Assembly (NCBI GenBank): GCA_022564385.1 | Contig: JADFLN010000003.1 | Location: 5,138-31,580 of the forward strand | Direction: 5' to 3' | Source: Nitrososphaerota archaeon | Lineage (GTDB): Archaea; Thermoproteota; Nitrososphaeria; Nitrososphaerales; Nitrosopumilaceae | DNA length: 26,443 nucleotides | Shown here: positions 15,328 to 22,208 of the stretch, piece by piece | Layout of the letters: every line of letters starts with the position of its first letter | Numbering within the stretch: the first letter of the stretch is position 1 | The notes under the pieces: model-generated | Database searches by the model: none | Told to the model about the DNA's origin: nothing | What the model saw: only the letters and a program-made list of their open reading frames with translations | Translations under genes and position numbers: made by a program

Positions 15328-15660
15328 ATGAACACAAAAGTAATTTTTGCAGCAACCTTAATCGCTGTATTTTCCATGGGTTACTATGCAGATAATACCG
15401 TAGCATTTGCACAATACATGGGTAATGTTGGTTCAGAAGGCCAAACTGGCAAATACACACTAGAAGAAGCACTAAAACTTCAACGTCTAAGAATTGAACT
15501 TGTTGAAGCAAACCCAGATGCTGGTTCAGGAACTCCAATGTTGGGTGCAGATGGTGTATTCGGAGCAGCAGCTATTTCAGCTGCAGTCTTTGGTAGTGTA
15601 GCAGGAGCCTTGTTCCTAAAAGGAAGATCTGGCAAATACGCAGCAATGGGTAGAGGATAA
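15328..15660 (+). CDS. Small membrane protein of the amo region, candidate AmoY/AmoZ-type subunit
   Basis: The 110-residue protein has an N-terminal signal peptide or anchor (about 1-29, ending TVAFAQ). A helical, charged stretch (LEEALKLQRLRIELVEANP) follows, then a second hydrophobic helix near residues 77-97 (AAISAAVFGSVAGALFLKG) and a short Gly/Lys tail. Codon use is smoother and less AT-rich than in neighbours, as expected for a highly expressed gene. It is upstream of another small membrane gene in the same direction. In Nitrososphaera viennensis, biochemical work proposed extra subunits named AmoY and AmoZ; this gene's small size, membrane helices and place beside amoB fit, but the identity is inferred, not shown. 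A ribosome-binding-like AGGT lies 9 bases before the ATG. Confidence 0.7.
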   Translation: MNTKVIFAATLIAVFSMGYYADNTVAFAQYMGNVGSEGQTGKYTLEEALKLQRLRIELVEANPDAGSGTPMLGADGVFGAAAISAAVFGSVAGALFLKGRSGKYAAMGRG

Positions 15661-15737
15661 AAACTCACACATTTCTATTATTTTATTAGTCATCTTTAGT
15701 GAAAACTGATCTCATACTTTCTGATAATAAAAGAAAT

Positions 15738-15745
15738 GTATATAT
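15738..15745 (+). promoter_or_regulatory. TATA box of the 15771 gene
   Basis: GTATATAT centred about 28-30 bases before the ATG at 15771. It lies inside the longer GTG-started frame, which argues for the shorter protein. Confidence 0.5.
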
Positions 15746-15770
15746 CGCACAAATAGAGCCAAAATATACA

Positions 15771-16040
15771 ATGACTCCTATTGTAGGAACTTTCCTAAAC
15801 ATTCTGTCATCAATTACAGGACAACTAGGACCAAACTATGATCCATTATTTTATGATGTAATGATTTACATCTTTGGAACAATAATGTTCACAGTATTCC
15901 TCCTTGCAATGATCTCATTCCACTTGCGTGTACACGGATGGGCTTACAAAGACAACCGTGAAAGATGGGTTGACGAATTGGACAGACACTTTGAAAGAGA
16001 AGGTATTGGTCTAATTCCAGACAACGGCAAATACTGGTAA
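15771..16040 (+). CDS. Small single-helix membrane protein of the amo region, candidate AmoY/AmoZ-type subunit
   Basis: The chosen ATG at 15771 gives 89 residues. A GTG at 15699 would add 24 polar residues, but a strong TATA-like GTATATAT (15738-15745) lies about 28 bases before the ATG, so the transcript would start at or near it. The protein has one membrane helix (about residues 31-53, IYIFGTIMFTVFLLAMISFH), a conserved-looking HLRVHGWAYKDNRERWVDEL and a charged tail ending in GKYW. The high expression signature and place beside amoB suggest it belongs to the ammonia monooxygenase complex; I suspect AmoY or AmoZ but cannot say which. It converges with the next minus-strand gene. Confidence 0.72.
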   Translation: MTPIVGTFLNILSSITGQLGPNYDPLFYDVMIYIFGTIMFTVFLLAMISFHLRVHGWAYKDNRERWVDELDRHFEREGIGLIPDNGKYW

Positions 16041-16050
16041 ACTTCCTTTC

Positions 16051-16105
16051 TTCTTTTCATTATTTTTAGAATCTTCAAAAGTATATTCGAATTTAATATT
16101 TTGAA
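16051..16105. terminator. U-rich tract and inverted repeat between converging genes
   Basis: A TTCTTTTCATTATTTTT tract (16051-16067) follows the plus-strand gene. An inverted repeat TTCAAAA (16074-16080) and TTTTGAA (16099-16105) follows it, before the stop of the minus-strand gene at 16136. This is a likely two-way transcription end. Confidence 0.45.
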
Positions 16106-16135
16106 AAACTTAATTTTCCCCCAAGTCCGTAACTT

Positions 16136-16660
16136 CTAATTTCCTGGTGGTAGGAAATCACTGTCTTTAGATTCATCATATGCCTTTGAGGTAAATACTA
16201 ACTTGTAGTGATATCCATCCTGTAATGGGTGGTTGATGAAACGAGATGATTCTTCACCATTGACAAAAACTGTTGATTTGTCCTGATCCATGTCTCTTAG
16301 AGGAAAGTCCCACATCCACAAAAAGTGACCTATCTCCCATGGATATTCCTCTTCCCATTCTGCATAAATTGTTCCATCATCAGTTAACGTATACATGGTT
16401 CTATGACATTCTTCATCAGTCAATCCAATATTAGCTGGAATGTCTGCTTTCTTACCATCAATTATCAGTTCCAACGTTGCCTTAATTTTGTATGGGGTCT
16501 CTCTATCATTAATGCAAACTTTGAGAGGATTATTTTGATCGATTTGTCCTACAATAAGATGCATTCCTATACCTGCTGACATTGCAATAATTACAGTTAT
16601 TCCTAAAAACTTTAGTATTTTTTTCCTTTTGTAGGGATCACCCATTCCAGGCCAAATCAT
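16136..16660 (-). CDS. Membrane-anchored protein beside amoB, unknown function
   Basis: The 174 residues begin with a short cytoplasmic head containing Lys/Arg (YKRKKILKFLG), one membrane helix (about 15-38, ITVIIAMSAGIGMHLIVG) and a soluble outer domain. That domain reads KVCINDRETPYKIKATLELIIDGKKADIP (two Cys in all: KVC and DEEC), then DDGTIYAEWEEEYPWEIGHFLWMWDFPL, aromatic and acidic, in three blocks, and FLPPGN at the end. The two Cys could form a disulphide, and Glu/His/Asp/Trp clusters could bind metal, but no known motif was found. It is downstream of amoB on the same strand, 150 bases away, so may be co-regulated. An amo-associated role is inferred from context only. Confidence 0.7.
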   Translation of the reverse strand: MIWPGMGDPYKRKKILKFLGITVIIAMSAGIGMHLIVGQIDQNNPLKVCINDRETPYKIKATLELIIDGKKADIPANIGLTDEECHRTMYTLTDDGTIYAEWEEEYPWEIGHFLWMWDFPLRDMDQDKSTVFVNGEESSRFINHPLQDGYHYKLVFTSKAYDESKDSDFLPPGN

Positions 16661-16784
16661 AGTGATGGTTTTAGACGTATTCTTTAAAGTCCTTTCTCTT
16701 AATCAAACATAATATTGATTGTGTCTAATCATCTTCTTCAATAAAACTTGGTTTGATTAACTATGAAAATATGATTATTTGTTA

Positions 16785-16810
16785 GAAAATGAAAAGGAAA
16801 AAGTTGGGGT
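16785..16810 (-). terminator. Pyrimidine-rich transcript end of amoB
   Basis: Read on the minus strand after the amoB stop: CCCCAACTTTTTCC then TTTTCATTTTC. The same CCTTTTCATTTT core follows amoA, and a close form follows amoX. It is a probable U-tract terminator. Confidence 0.55.
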
Positions 16811-16812
16811 TT

Positions 16813-17382
<570 letters not shown>

Positions 17383-17405
17383 AGTTATCCCTAATATTCA
17401 GAAAG

Positions 17406-17414
17406 ATAGTATAC
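17406..17414 (-). promoter_or_regulatory. TATA-like box of amoB
   Basis: On the minus strand the element reads GTATACTAT. It is centred about 28 bases from the amoB ATG at 17382, so the mRNA should be leaderless or nearly so. Confidence 0.5.
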
Positions 17415-17452
17415 GTCGTTATATGTTTTACCTTCTTAAGGAGGATCGACAG

Positions 17453-17548
17453 ATGATAGTATGTTTATCTTTAATGATTGACAACCAAAATGGCAAAAAA
17501 ATGTTAAAATTATTTCATTTTAAGCCATTTAAAATTAATTATTTTTAA
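17453..17548 (+). CDS. Possible 31-residue small protein with a strong Shine-Dalgarno site
   Basis: In the amoB-amoC divergent region an unusually complete ribosome-binding site AAGGAGG (17438-17444) is followed by ATG 8 bases later and a 31-codon frame ending TAA. The peptide (MIVCLSLMIDNQNGKKMLK at its start) has a hydrophobic head and a basic tail, with no known motif. Most nearby genes look leaderless and lack such a site, so it stands out. It may equally be chance in AT-rich DNA or an upstream leader in the amoC transcript, since the true amoC start at 17638 lies 90 bases further. Confidence 0.3.
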   Translation: MIVCLSLMIDNQNGKKMLKLFHFKPFKINYF

Positions 17549-17605
17549 AATTTTACAAAAATTTTATGAATAATTTTATAAAAATTCACAACTACCAAAA
17601 CTCTT

Positions 17606-17614
17606 ACTTTATAT
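17606..17614 (+). promoter_or_regulatory. TATA box of amoC
   Basis: CTTTATATT is centred about 28 bases before the amoC ATG at 17638, matching a leaderless transcript. It also supports the 17638 start over the ATG at 17566. Confidence 0.55.
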
Positions 17615-17637
17615 TCCTGATTTACATGATTAATACT

Positions 17638-18201
17638 ATGGCACAGATGCCCGCATTAATCCCAAAAGAAGTTGAGATCCAGAGACTAAAGAAAGTCTGG
17701 CTCATGGTAATTGCTCTGGGTTCAATTGCAGCATCAGTCGAAGTAGATAACTTCGTTGATGGTTCTCTACATCAGACCTCTATCAGAGATAGTGCATTTA
17801 CTCCATCACACTGGTGGTTATATTCCCACTTTATTGCATTGCCACTTGGATGGGGAGCAGTAGCACTCTATGATAGAAAAATACCAATTCTCAGAGGTCC
17901 AAATAATTCAATGAACACCGGTTTGAAGATGACCATTCTTGGTTACCTTGCAACTATGTTCACAATTGGAATCAATGAGATGTGGCATTTCTGGTTTGTA
18001 GAAGAAATATTTTCGGTTCCAAACCATTGGATGTTTAACATGGGTGTAGTAGTTGCATTCATTGGTGCACTTGCGTATGTAGTCAGAGTATATGCTAGAC
18101 TCATAGAATTAGGTGCAGAAACTCCAGGTGAGAATCCGTATATTGCAGAGATGTACAAGATGGCCTTAGAAGGTAAATTGTACAGCAGATCAATTCCATA
18201 G
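17638..18201 (+). CDS. amoC: Ammonia monooxygenase subunit C
   Basis: AmoC is a multi-helix membrane subunit and the probable catalytic site in recent models of the particulate monooxygenase family. The ATG at 17638 gives 187 residues starting MAQMPALIPKEVE, the form I know from marine AOA; a longer frame to 17566 lacks support. The Cu(C) ligands of PmoC (Asp-x3-His-x12-His) are present as Asp41, His45 and His58. The second site appears as Asn113-x3-His117 and His130, in NEMWHFWF and PNHWMF. Several membrane helices are clear. It is followed by a terminator-like hairpin with nine T, and amoX has its own TATA box, so separate transcripts are likely. Confidence 0.96.
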   Translation: MAQMPALIPKEVEIQRLKKVWLMVIALGSIAASVEVDNFVDGSLHQTSIRDSAFTPSHWWLYSHFIALPLGWGAVALYDRKIPILRGPNNSMNTGLKMTILGYLATMFTIGINEMWHFWFVEEIFSVPNHWMFNMGVVVAFIGALAYVVRVYARLIELGAETPGENPYIAEMYKMALEGKLYSRSIP

Positions 18202-18203
18202 AT

Positions 18204-18230
18204 AAAAAGTGCAAAAGCACATTTTTTTTT
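18204..18230 (+). terminator. Terminator-like hairpin after amoC
   Basis: GTGC (18209-18212), loop AAAA, GCAC (18217-18220), then nine T (18222-18230). The preceding run of A can pair with the T run and lengthen the stem. It follows directly on the amoC stop codon. Confidence 0.6.
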
Positions 18231-18278
18231 ATTATTTTGACTGTTACGTAGATCGTAAAGTACCAACAATTTAAGAAA

Positions 18279-18288
18279 GATTTAAAAG
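18279..18288 (+). promoter_or_regulatory. TATA-like box of amoX
   Basis: The element around TTTAAAAGG is centred about 29 bases before the amoX ATG at 18314, suggesting an individual promoter between amoC and amoX. Confidence 0.45.
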
Positions 18289-18313
18289 GATTCTGAAGTA
18301 CATTAAATCCATA

Positions 18314-18676
18314 ATGACTCTTCCTAAAGGATTCGGTTCTGGTGGCACTGGTGGATCATCAAGTGCTGATGTAGAACGAATGATTGGACGACGCGTTGAA
18401 AACATGACTGGAATAATTACTGCTTCATACTGGGCAGCACTAATGGCAACTGCAGCTGGAACAGCAGCTGGATATTTTTATTATCCATGGGCATATCCAA
18501 CAGCAAGTGGTCACTTTGCATTCATCGTACTTGCAATCATTGAATCAATCGGTTTCATCTTCTGTGTTAAAGTCTCAGAAGAAGGTTCCAACAAGAAAAG
18601 TAATGGTATAATTGCCGGCAGTATTGCTATTGCAATTGTATTCGTACTTTATGTATCAATATATGTTGGTTGGTAA
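18314..18676 (+). CDS. amoX: Ammonia monooxygenase-associated subunit X
   Basis: The 120-residue membrane protein lies between amoC and amoA, the position of the archaea-specific amoX, now regarded as a subunit of the archaeal enzyme. The N-terminal Gly/Ser-rich cytoplasmic part (GSGGTGGSSSADVERMIGRR) precedes three predicted membrane helices: about 33-55 (YWAALMATAAGTAAGYFYY), 65-86 (HFAFIVLAIIESIGFIFCV) and 98-118 (IIAGSIAIAIVFVLYVSIYV). No metal-binding pattern is visible, so a structural role is likely. It is single-gene transcribed or joined with amoA (144 bases on, with its own TATA box). Confidence 0.92.
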   Translation: MTLPKGFGSGGTGGSSSADVERMIGRRVENMTGIITASYWAALMATAAGTAAGYFYYPWAYPTASGHFAFIVLAIIESIGFIFCVKVSEEGSNKKSNGIIAGSIAIAIVFVLYVSIYVGW

Positions 18677-18679
18677 CTA

Positions 18680-18715
18680 GAAGGAAATTCCTTCAGTCAC
18701 ACTTCTTTTTCATTT
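18680..18715 (+). terminator. Hairpin and U-rich tract after amoX
   Basis: GAAGG and CCTTC form a short hairpin (18680-18694), followed by CTTCTTTTTCATTTT (18701-18715). The tract repeats the end signal of amoA and amoB. Confidence 0.5.
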
Positions 18716-18788
18716 TAATAGTCCAAAATAATAATATGCACATAATTTTCATTTTAATTTAAAACAACGATCTCAATTCTACTCTAAA

Positions 18789-18798
18789 ATTTTATATA
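18789..18798 (+). promoter_or_regulatory. TATA box of amoA
   Basis: The TTTTATATA element is centred about 26 bases before the amoA ATG (18821). It is the strongest TATA-like sequence in this region, and a leaderless mRNA is expected. Confidence 0.6.
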
Positions 18799-18820
18799 CT
18801 GACCGTTTATTCTACTGGAT

Positions 18821-19471
18821 ATGGTCTGGTTAAGACGATGTACACACTACATATTCATCATAGTTATAGCAGTAAACTCTACACTGTTATCAATTAACGC
18901 AGGAGACTACATCTTCTACACTGACTGGGCTTGGACTTCATTTGTGGTGTTTTCAATATCACAAACGTTAATGCTTGTAGTAGGTGCAGTATATTACCTA
19001 ACATTTACAGGTGTTCCAGGCACGGCAACGTATTATGCCCTTATTATGACAGTATACACATGGGTAGCTAAAGGAGCATGGTTCTCACTTGGATATCCAT
19101 ATGACTTCATTGTAACTCCAGTTTGGCTACCATCAGCAATGCTGTTGGACTTGGTTTACTGGGCGACAAAGAAGAACAAACACTCTTTGATACTGTTTGG
19201 AGGTGTACTAGTAGGAATGTCATTACCGTTATTCAATATGGTAAACCTGATGTTAGTCGCAGACCCGCTTGAAACGGCATTCAAATATCCGAGACCAACA
19301 TTACCACCATACATGACACCGATAGAACCGCAGGTTGGAAAGTTCTATAACAGTCCAGTTGCGTTGGGTGCAGGTGCTGGTGCAGTGCTGTCGGTAACAA
19401 TGGCAGCGTTAGGTTGTAAACTTACAACTTGGACGTACAGATGGATGGCCGCATGGTCAAAGTGGGACTAA
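18821..19471 (+). CDS. amoA: Ammonia monooxygenase subunit A
   Basis: AmoA is a membrane subunit of archaeal ammonia monooxygenase and the usual marker gene for these organisms. The 216 residues match the archaeal length. The start MVWLRRCTHYIFIIVIAVN, the middle GTATYYALIMTVYTWVAKGA and WFSLGYPYDFIVTPVWLPSA, and the end TTWTYRWMAAWSKWD are all familiar archaeal AmoA blocks. Six or so membrane helices can be outlined. Codon use is less AT-biased than in most of the window, in line with very high expression. A U-rich tract with CCTTTTCATTTT follows the stop. Confidence 0.98.
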   Translation: MVWLRRCTHYIFIIVIAVNSTLLSINAGDYIFYTDWAWTSFVVFSISQTLMLVVGAVYYLTFTGVPGTATYYALIMTVYTWVAKGAWFSLGYPYDFIVTPVWLPSAMLLDLVYWATKKNKHSLILFGGVLVGMSLPLFNMVNLMLVADPLETAFKYPRPTLPPYMTPIEPQVGKFYNSPVALGAGAGAVLSVTMAALGCKLTTWTYRWMAAWSKWD

Positions 19472-19478
19472 AAACAAA

Positions 19479-19497
19479 CCCCTCCTTTTCATTTTAT
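19479..19497 (+). terminator. Pyrimidine-rich transcript end of amoA
   Basis: CCCCTCCTTTTCATTTTAT lies shortly after the amoA stop. It shares the core CCTTTTCATTTT with the end of amoB and is a probable archaeal U-tract terminator. Confidence 0.55.
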
Positions 19498-19508
19498 TAA
19501 TTTCATAC

Positions 19509-19522
19509 TAGAGTATACTCTA
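19509..19522. promoter_or_regulatory. 14-bp perfect palindrome between amoA and the methyltransferase
   Basis: TAGAGTATACTCTA reads the same on both strands. It lies just past the amoA end and about 86 bases before the methyltransferase start, consistent with a dimeric regulator site, but chance is possible in AT-rich DNA. Confidence 0.4.
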
Positions 19523-19607
19523 AATTTTTCTTTAAATTTGATTAAAAAATATTGTATAGGTTGTGATCTTTTGTTGTCTATTTTGACAATATGTAATCTT
19601 GTGATTA

Positions 19608-20474
19608 ATGATATTGAAACAGCAATATGGCCAGATACTTGTAACTCCAAAACCATTTGTAAAGTGGGCAGGAGGAAAAAGACAACTTATTTCACTTTTG
19701 AATGAGAATTTACCTGAAACTTTTGGTACCTATTATGAGCCATTTTTAGGTGGAGGAGCATTACTATTTCATATTCTTACAAAGAAAAATGGACAAAAAT
19801 GTAGTATCTCTGATCTTAATTCAGACTTGGTACTGGCCTATACAACCATTCGAGATAGAATTGATGAGCTAATTAGTTCTCTAAAAATTCATGAAAGAAA
19901 TTATCAAAAAGATTCAAAATCTTACTATTATTCTATTAGATGTAGTAATCCTAGAAGCGAAATTGAAAAGACATCTAGATTGCTTTTTTTGAACAGGACT
20001 TGTTTTAATGGATTATACCGTGTTAACAGTAAAGGGAAATTCAACGTACCTCTAGGAAAATATACCAATCCAAATATTGTAAATGATGAAAACTTACATT
20101 CTGTTAGCAACATCTTACAATCAAGTAGAGTTTCAATAAAATGTCGTGATTTTGAAGCAGTTCTAAGAGATGCCAAAAAAGGAGATTTTATTTATTTTGA
20201 TCCTCCATATCAACCAATTAGTGAAACTGCCAACTTTACCAGTTACACAAACAAGAATTTCACATTTGATGATTTGAGCAGACTTGCTAAACTCTGTATG
20301 AAATTAGATTCCAATGGATGTAAAGTACTTTTGTCAAATTCAGATTCTAAACAAGTCTCTGATATGTTTACACAGAAACCCTGGAAAATAAGTAGGATTC
20401 CAACTAATCGTTCAATTAATTCCAACTCTAAAAAGAGAACTGGACACTTTGAACTATTGATTAAAAATTATTAG
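19608..20474 (+). CDS. Dam-type DNA adenine-N6 methyltransferase (class D12)
   Basis: The 288-residue protein has the class alpha order of D12 enzymes. Motif PFVKWAGGKRQL (about 16-27) comes first, then EPFLGGGALLFH (about 44-55) for AdoMet binding, a target-recognition region with FLNRTCFNGLYRVNSKGKFN, and the catalytic DPPY in YFDPPYQPISE. The last part NSNSKKRTGHFELLIKNY is typical of DpnM/Dam. It probably methylates adenine in GATC or a similar short site, but specificity cannot be read. No restriction endonuclease partner is visible, so it looks like an orphan enzyme. Its stop lies one base from the tRNA-Thr end, a tight junction. Possibly acquired by transfer. Confidence 0.93.
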   Translation: MILKQQYGQILVTPKPFVKWAGGKRQLISLLNENLPETFGTYYEPFLGGGALLFHILTKKNGQKCSISDLNSDLVLAYTTIRDRIDELISSLKIHERNYQKDSKSYYYSIRCSNPRSEIEKTSRLLFLNRTCFNGLYRVNSKGKFNVPLGKYTNPNIVNDENLHSVSNILQSSRVSIKCRDFEAVLRDAKKGDFIYFDPPYQPISETANFTSYTNKNFTFDDLSRLAKLCMKLDSNGCKVLLSNSDSKQVSDMFTQKPWKISRIPTNRSINSNSKKRTGHFELLIKNY

Positions 20475-20475
20475 A

Positions 20476-20549
20476 AGCTTCGAACGGGATCTGAACCCGT
20501 GACCTTTACATTACCAATGTAACGCTCTACCAGACTGAGCTACCGAAGC
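20476..20549 (-). tRNA. tRNA-Thr (GGU)
   Basis: A full cloverleaf is seen on the minus strand: acceptor GCTTCGG with TCGAAGC (one G-U), anticodon loop TTGGTAA with GGT, stem TTACA/TGTAA, and T arm ACGGG/CCCGT. The discriminator is U, as in archaeal tRNA-Thr. The T loop TTCAGAT has G where A58 is usual. The 3' end is one base from the methyltransferase stop codon. Confidence 0.95.
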
Positions 20550-20640
20550 ACAAATTCACCCAGAAGGAAATCCTTATAATTCTTCATCCTTGCTTCAAAC
20601 TCTCTAAACTGTTAAATTTCACACAGATTTTTATTCTTTG

Positions 20641-20762
20641 GGAGGAGTAATCAAGCCTGGCCAAAGTAAGCACTTTGTGCTTTTGGACATGCAGGACTTA
20701 AGATCAAATAATGGGTGATCCTGTCTTTCAGGAGTTCGTGGGTTCAAATCCCACCTCCTCCA
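20641..20762 (+). tRNA. tRNA-Leu (UAA) with two introns
   Basis: The acceptor GGAGGAG (20641-20647) pairs with CTCCTCC (20755-20761), discriminator A. The T arm is GTGGG/CCCAC. The anticodon loop is CTTAAGA with TAA at 20699-20701. One intron of 15 nt follows G37 (about 20703-20717); removing it restores CAGGA/TCCTG. A second of about 22 nt (about 20667-20688) carries a hairpin AAGCAC/GTGCTT; removing it restores the D stem ATC/GAT. The mature length would be about 85 nt, class II. Intron ends are my inference from base pairing. Confidence 0.88.
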
Positions 20763-20767
20763 CTGTT

Positions 20768-21154
20768 CTATTTTGGATGTTTGATTCCTCTAGAGTTTAG
20801 AACTTCATAAACATCTGGCAGTGAGAATACAAAACCAATATGTACACAATCTTTTTCTTCACAGAGCAGACAAAACAGTTCTCCTTTCTGAACTGCAACT
20901 TCAGCAATTCTATTTCTGATATTATCTTTTAGTATCACACGATCATCATCGACAGAAATTTTTTCAATCTTTGGAGCATACCTTGCAAAGGTCTTGTCCT
21001 TTTGCATCATTTCCTCTAACATGTAAGTTACATAACCTGAAAAACTGTTGACACCTTTCATTGCAAGGTCGTCTTTGCTCTTTAGAAAGACATCATGGAA
21101 TTTATCATAAACAGTTTCTGAAACAGTGATTGATTTGAATCCAGCTTTTGGCAA
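20768..21154 (-). CDS. Ribbon-helix-helix-like protein with Cys-rich metal site
   Basis: The 128 residues start with KSITVSETVYDKFHDVF, a strand-helix like CopG/MetJ ribbon-helix-helix proteins, then a conserved-looking block NSFSGYVTYMLEEMMQKDKTFARYAP typical of Nitrososphaerota proteins (in two parts around the MLEEMM). The tail has Cys95, Cys98, Cys103 and His105 (CLLCEEKDCVH), a likely zinc or iron site. It ends with VFSLPDVYEVLNSRGI. DNA binding is inferred from the fold; the metal site suggests sensing or stabilising. The start is TTG at 21154, with an in-frame stop a few codons upstream; AAGGAAAAG precedes it. It converges on tRNA-Leu. Confidence 0.75.
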   Translation of the reverse strand: MPKAGFKSITVSETVYDKFHDVFLKSKDDLAMKGVNSFSGYVTYMLEEMMQKDKTFARYAPKIEKISVDDDRVILKDNIRNRIAEVAVQKGELFCLLCEEKDCVHIGFVFSLPDVYEVLNSRGIKHPK

Positions 21155-21177
21155 TTTACTTTTCCTTACCGTACATT

Positions 21178-21216
21178 AAGGTACTCAAGTATATAATGTT
21201 TTATTTAAAAGGTACT
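21178..21216. promoter_or_regulatory. Direct repeat AAGGTACT flanking a TATA box
   Basis: AAGGTACT occurs at 21178-21185 and 21209-21216, 31 bases apart (about three helical turns). Between them lies the TATA-like element of the minus-strand RHH gene (GTATATAAT on the plus strand, about 21189-21197). The layout fits an operator, perhaps for autoregulation; the binding protein is unknown. Confidence 0.45.
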
Positions 21217-21306
21217 GTTTCATAGTTGCGGCATTGTCTTCATGTTTTCAGGTTGTTTACGTAAATGAAAATTAGTCTTTATACAATACCCTAATCCAAA
21301 AGCACT

Positions 21307-22200
21307 ATGGGTAGAGGCTATTCAACTGAGGAGATGAGACAAAAACTGATTTCAACGTTGGAGAATTCAGAGACTGGTATGTCTGGGGTTGAAGTTGCTG
21401 AAAAAATTGGTGTTAACCGAATTACAATGGCAAAGTATCTCAAAGTTTTTGCAGCTGAAGGACTACTCCGACAAAAAAATATTGGAAACGTTACACTTTG
21501 GTTTTTAGAACCAGGACAAGAATCTTACAACTTTCCTGATGATTATTTCAAAATAACACCACAATATCTTGATTATTTAATCAAAGGTCATGAGAATCAA
21601 GTTTATTCTCTTATTCGTAACTGTCTGCATTCTGGAGCAACAGTAAATCGTTTGATACTTGAAGTAATTTTATCTACCATTAATTCTGTCAAGAATTTGT
21701 ATGATGAGGGCAAAATTGGAACTGCTGAACAAAATCTCCTTAGAACTACAATTTCAAAATCTCTTCAAATCTTTAATCAACTTCAGGTTGTTTCAGATCC
21801 CAAAAAGAACGTAGTTGTAATAGCAGCTGATACCCAAAGCCTCTTGTTTTCTGAAGCCGCATCGTCTGCTTATCATTCTGATGGTTGGAATGTTTCTCAT
21901 TTAGGTGATATGTCTTCTGTTGTCAATGTCTTGTTTGATATTGATTTTCAAAAATTGATTGGGAAAATTTGGAAACAAAAACTAGGAATTTTGATAGTAG
22001 TTGTATTTTCACAAACTGATGAGGGTTTGAACTTTTTTGCAGACTCTATCAATCCTATAAAAGAAAAATCTGGAAAACGAATGAGATTAGTACTATGTGG
22101 AAAAATATCCAAAAAAACCAAAATTGACTCTGATCTATTATCTGAAAAACTTGGGGATATCTTACAGTGGTCTCAAACAGTATTTGAAAATATGAAATAA
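21307..22200 (+). CDS. HTH regulator with degenerate B12-binding-like sensor
   Basis: The 297 residues begin with a winged helix (about 8-66): GVEVAEKIGVNRITMAKYLK holds the helix-turn-helix and LLRQKNIGNVTLWFL the wing. Residues 90-160 look like the four-helix cap of B12-binding photoreceptor-type regulators (SLIRNCLHSGATVNRLILEV, and YDEGKIGTAEQNLLRTTI in place of W..G.i...EH). Residues 165-285 resemble the Rossmann part (NVVVIAADTQSLLFSEAAS, then GWNVSHLGDMS), but the DxHxxG cobalamin motif is absent. It may sense something other than B12, or work by partner binding. A TATA-like TTTATACAAT lies at about 21274-21283, 28 bases before the ATG. Confidence 0.75.
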   Translation: MGRGYSTEEMRQKLISTLENSETGMSGVEVAEKIGVNRITMAKYLKVFAAEGLLRQKNIGNVTLWFLEPGQESYNFPDDYFKITPQYLDYLIKGHENQVYSLIRNCLHSGATVNRLILEVILSTINSVKNLYDEGKIGTAEQNLLRTTISKSLQIFNQLQVVSDPKKNVVVIAADTQSLLFSEAASSAYHSDGWNVSHLGDMSSVVNVLFDIDFQKLIGKIWKQKLGILIVVVFSQTDEGLNFFADSINPIKEKSGKRMRLVLCGKISKKTKIDSDLLSEKLGDILQWSQTVFENMK

Positions 22201-22208
22201 TGGACGAA

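Noticed and set aside
19496..19607. A regulatory link between the methyltransferase and amo through GATC sites
   Set aside because: GATC sites are few and scattered here, and the enzyme's specificity is not known.
20470..20560. tRNA-Thr as integration site of a mobile element carrying the methyltransferase
   Set aside because: No second copy of the tRNA 3' end was found near 19500-19600, and no integrase gene is present, so there is no att pair to support it.
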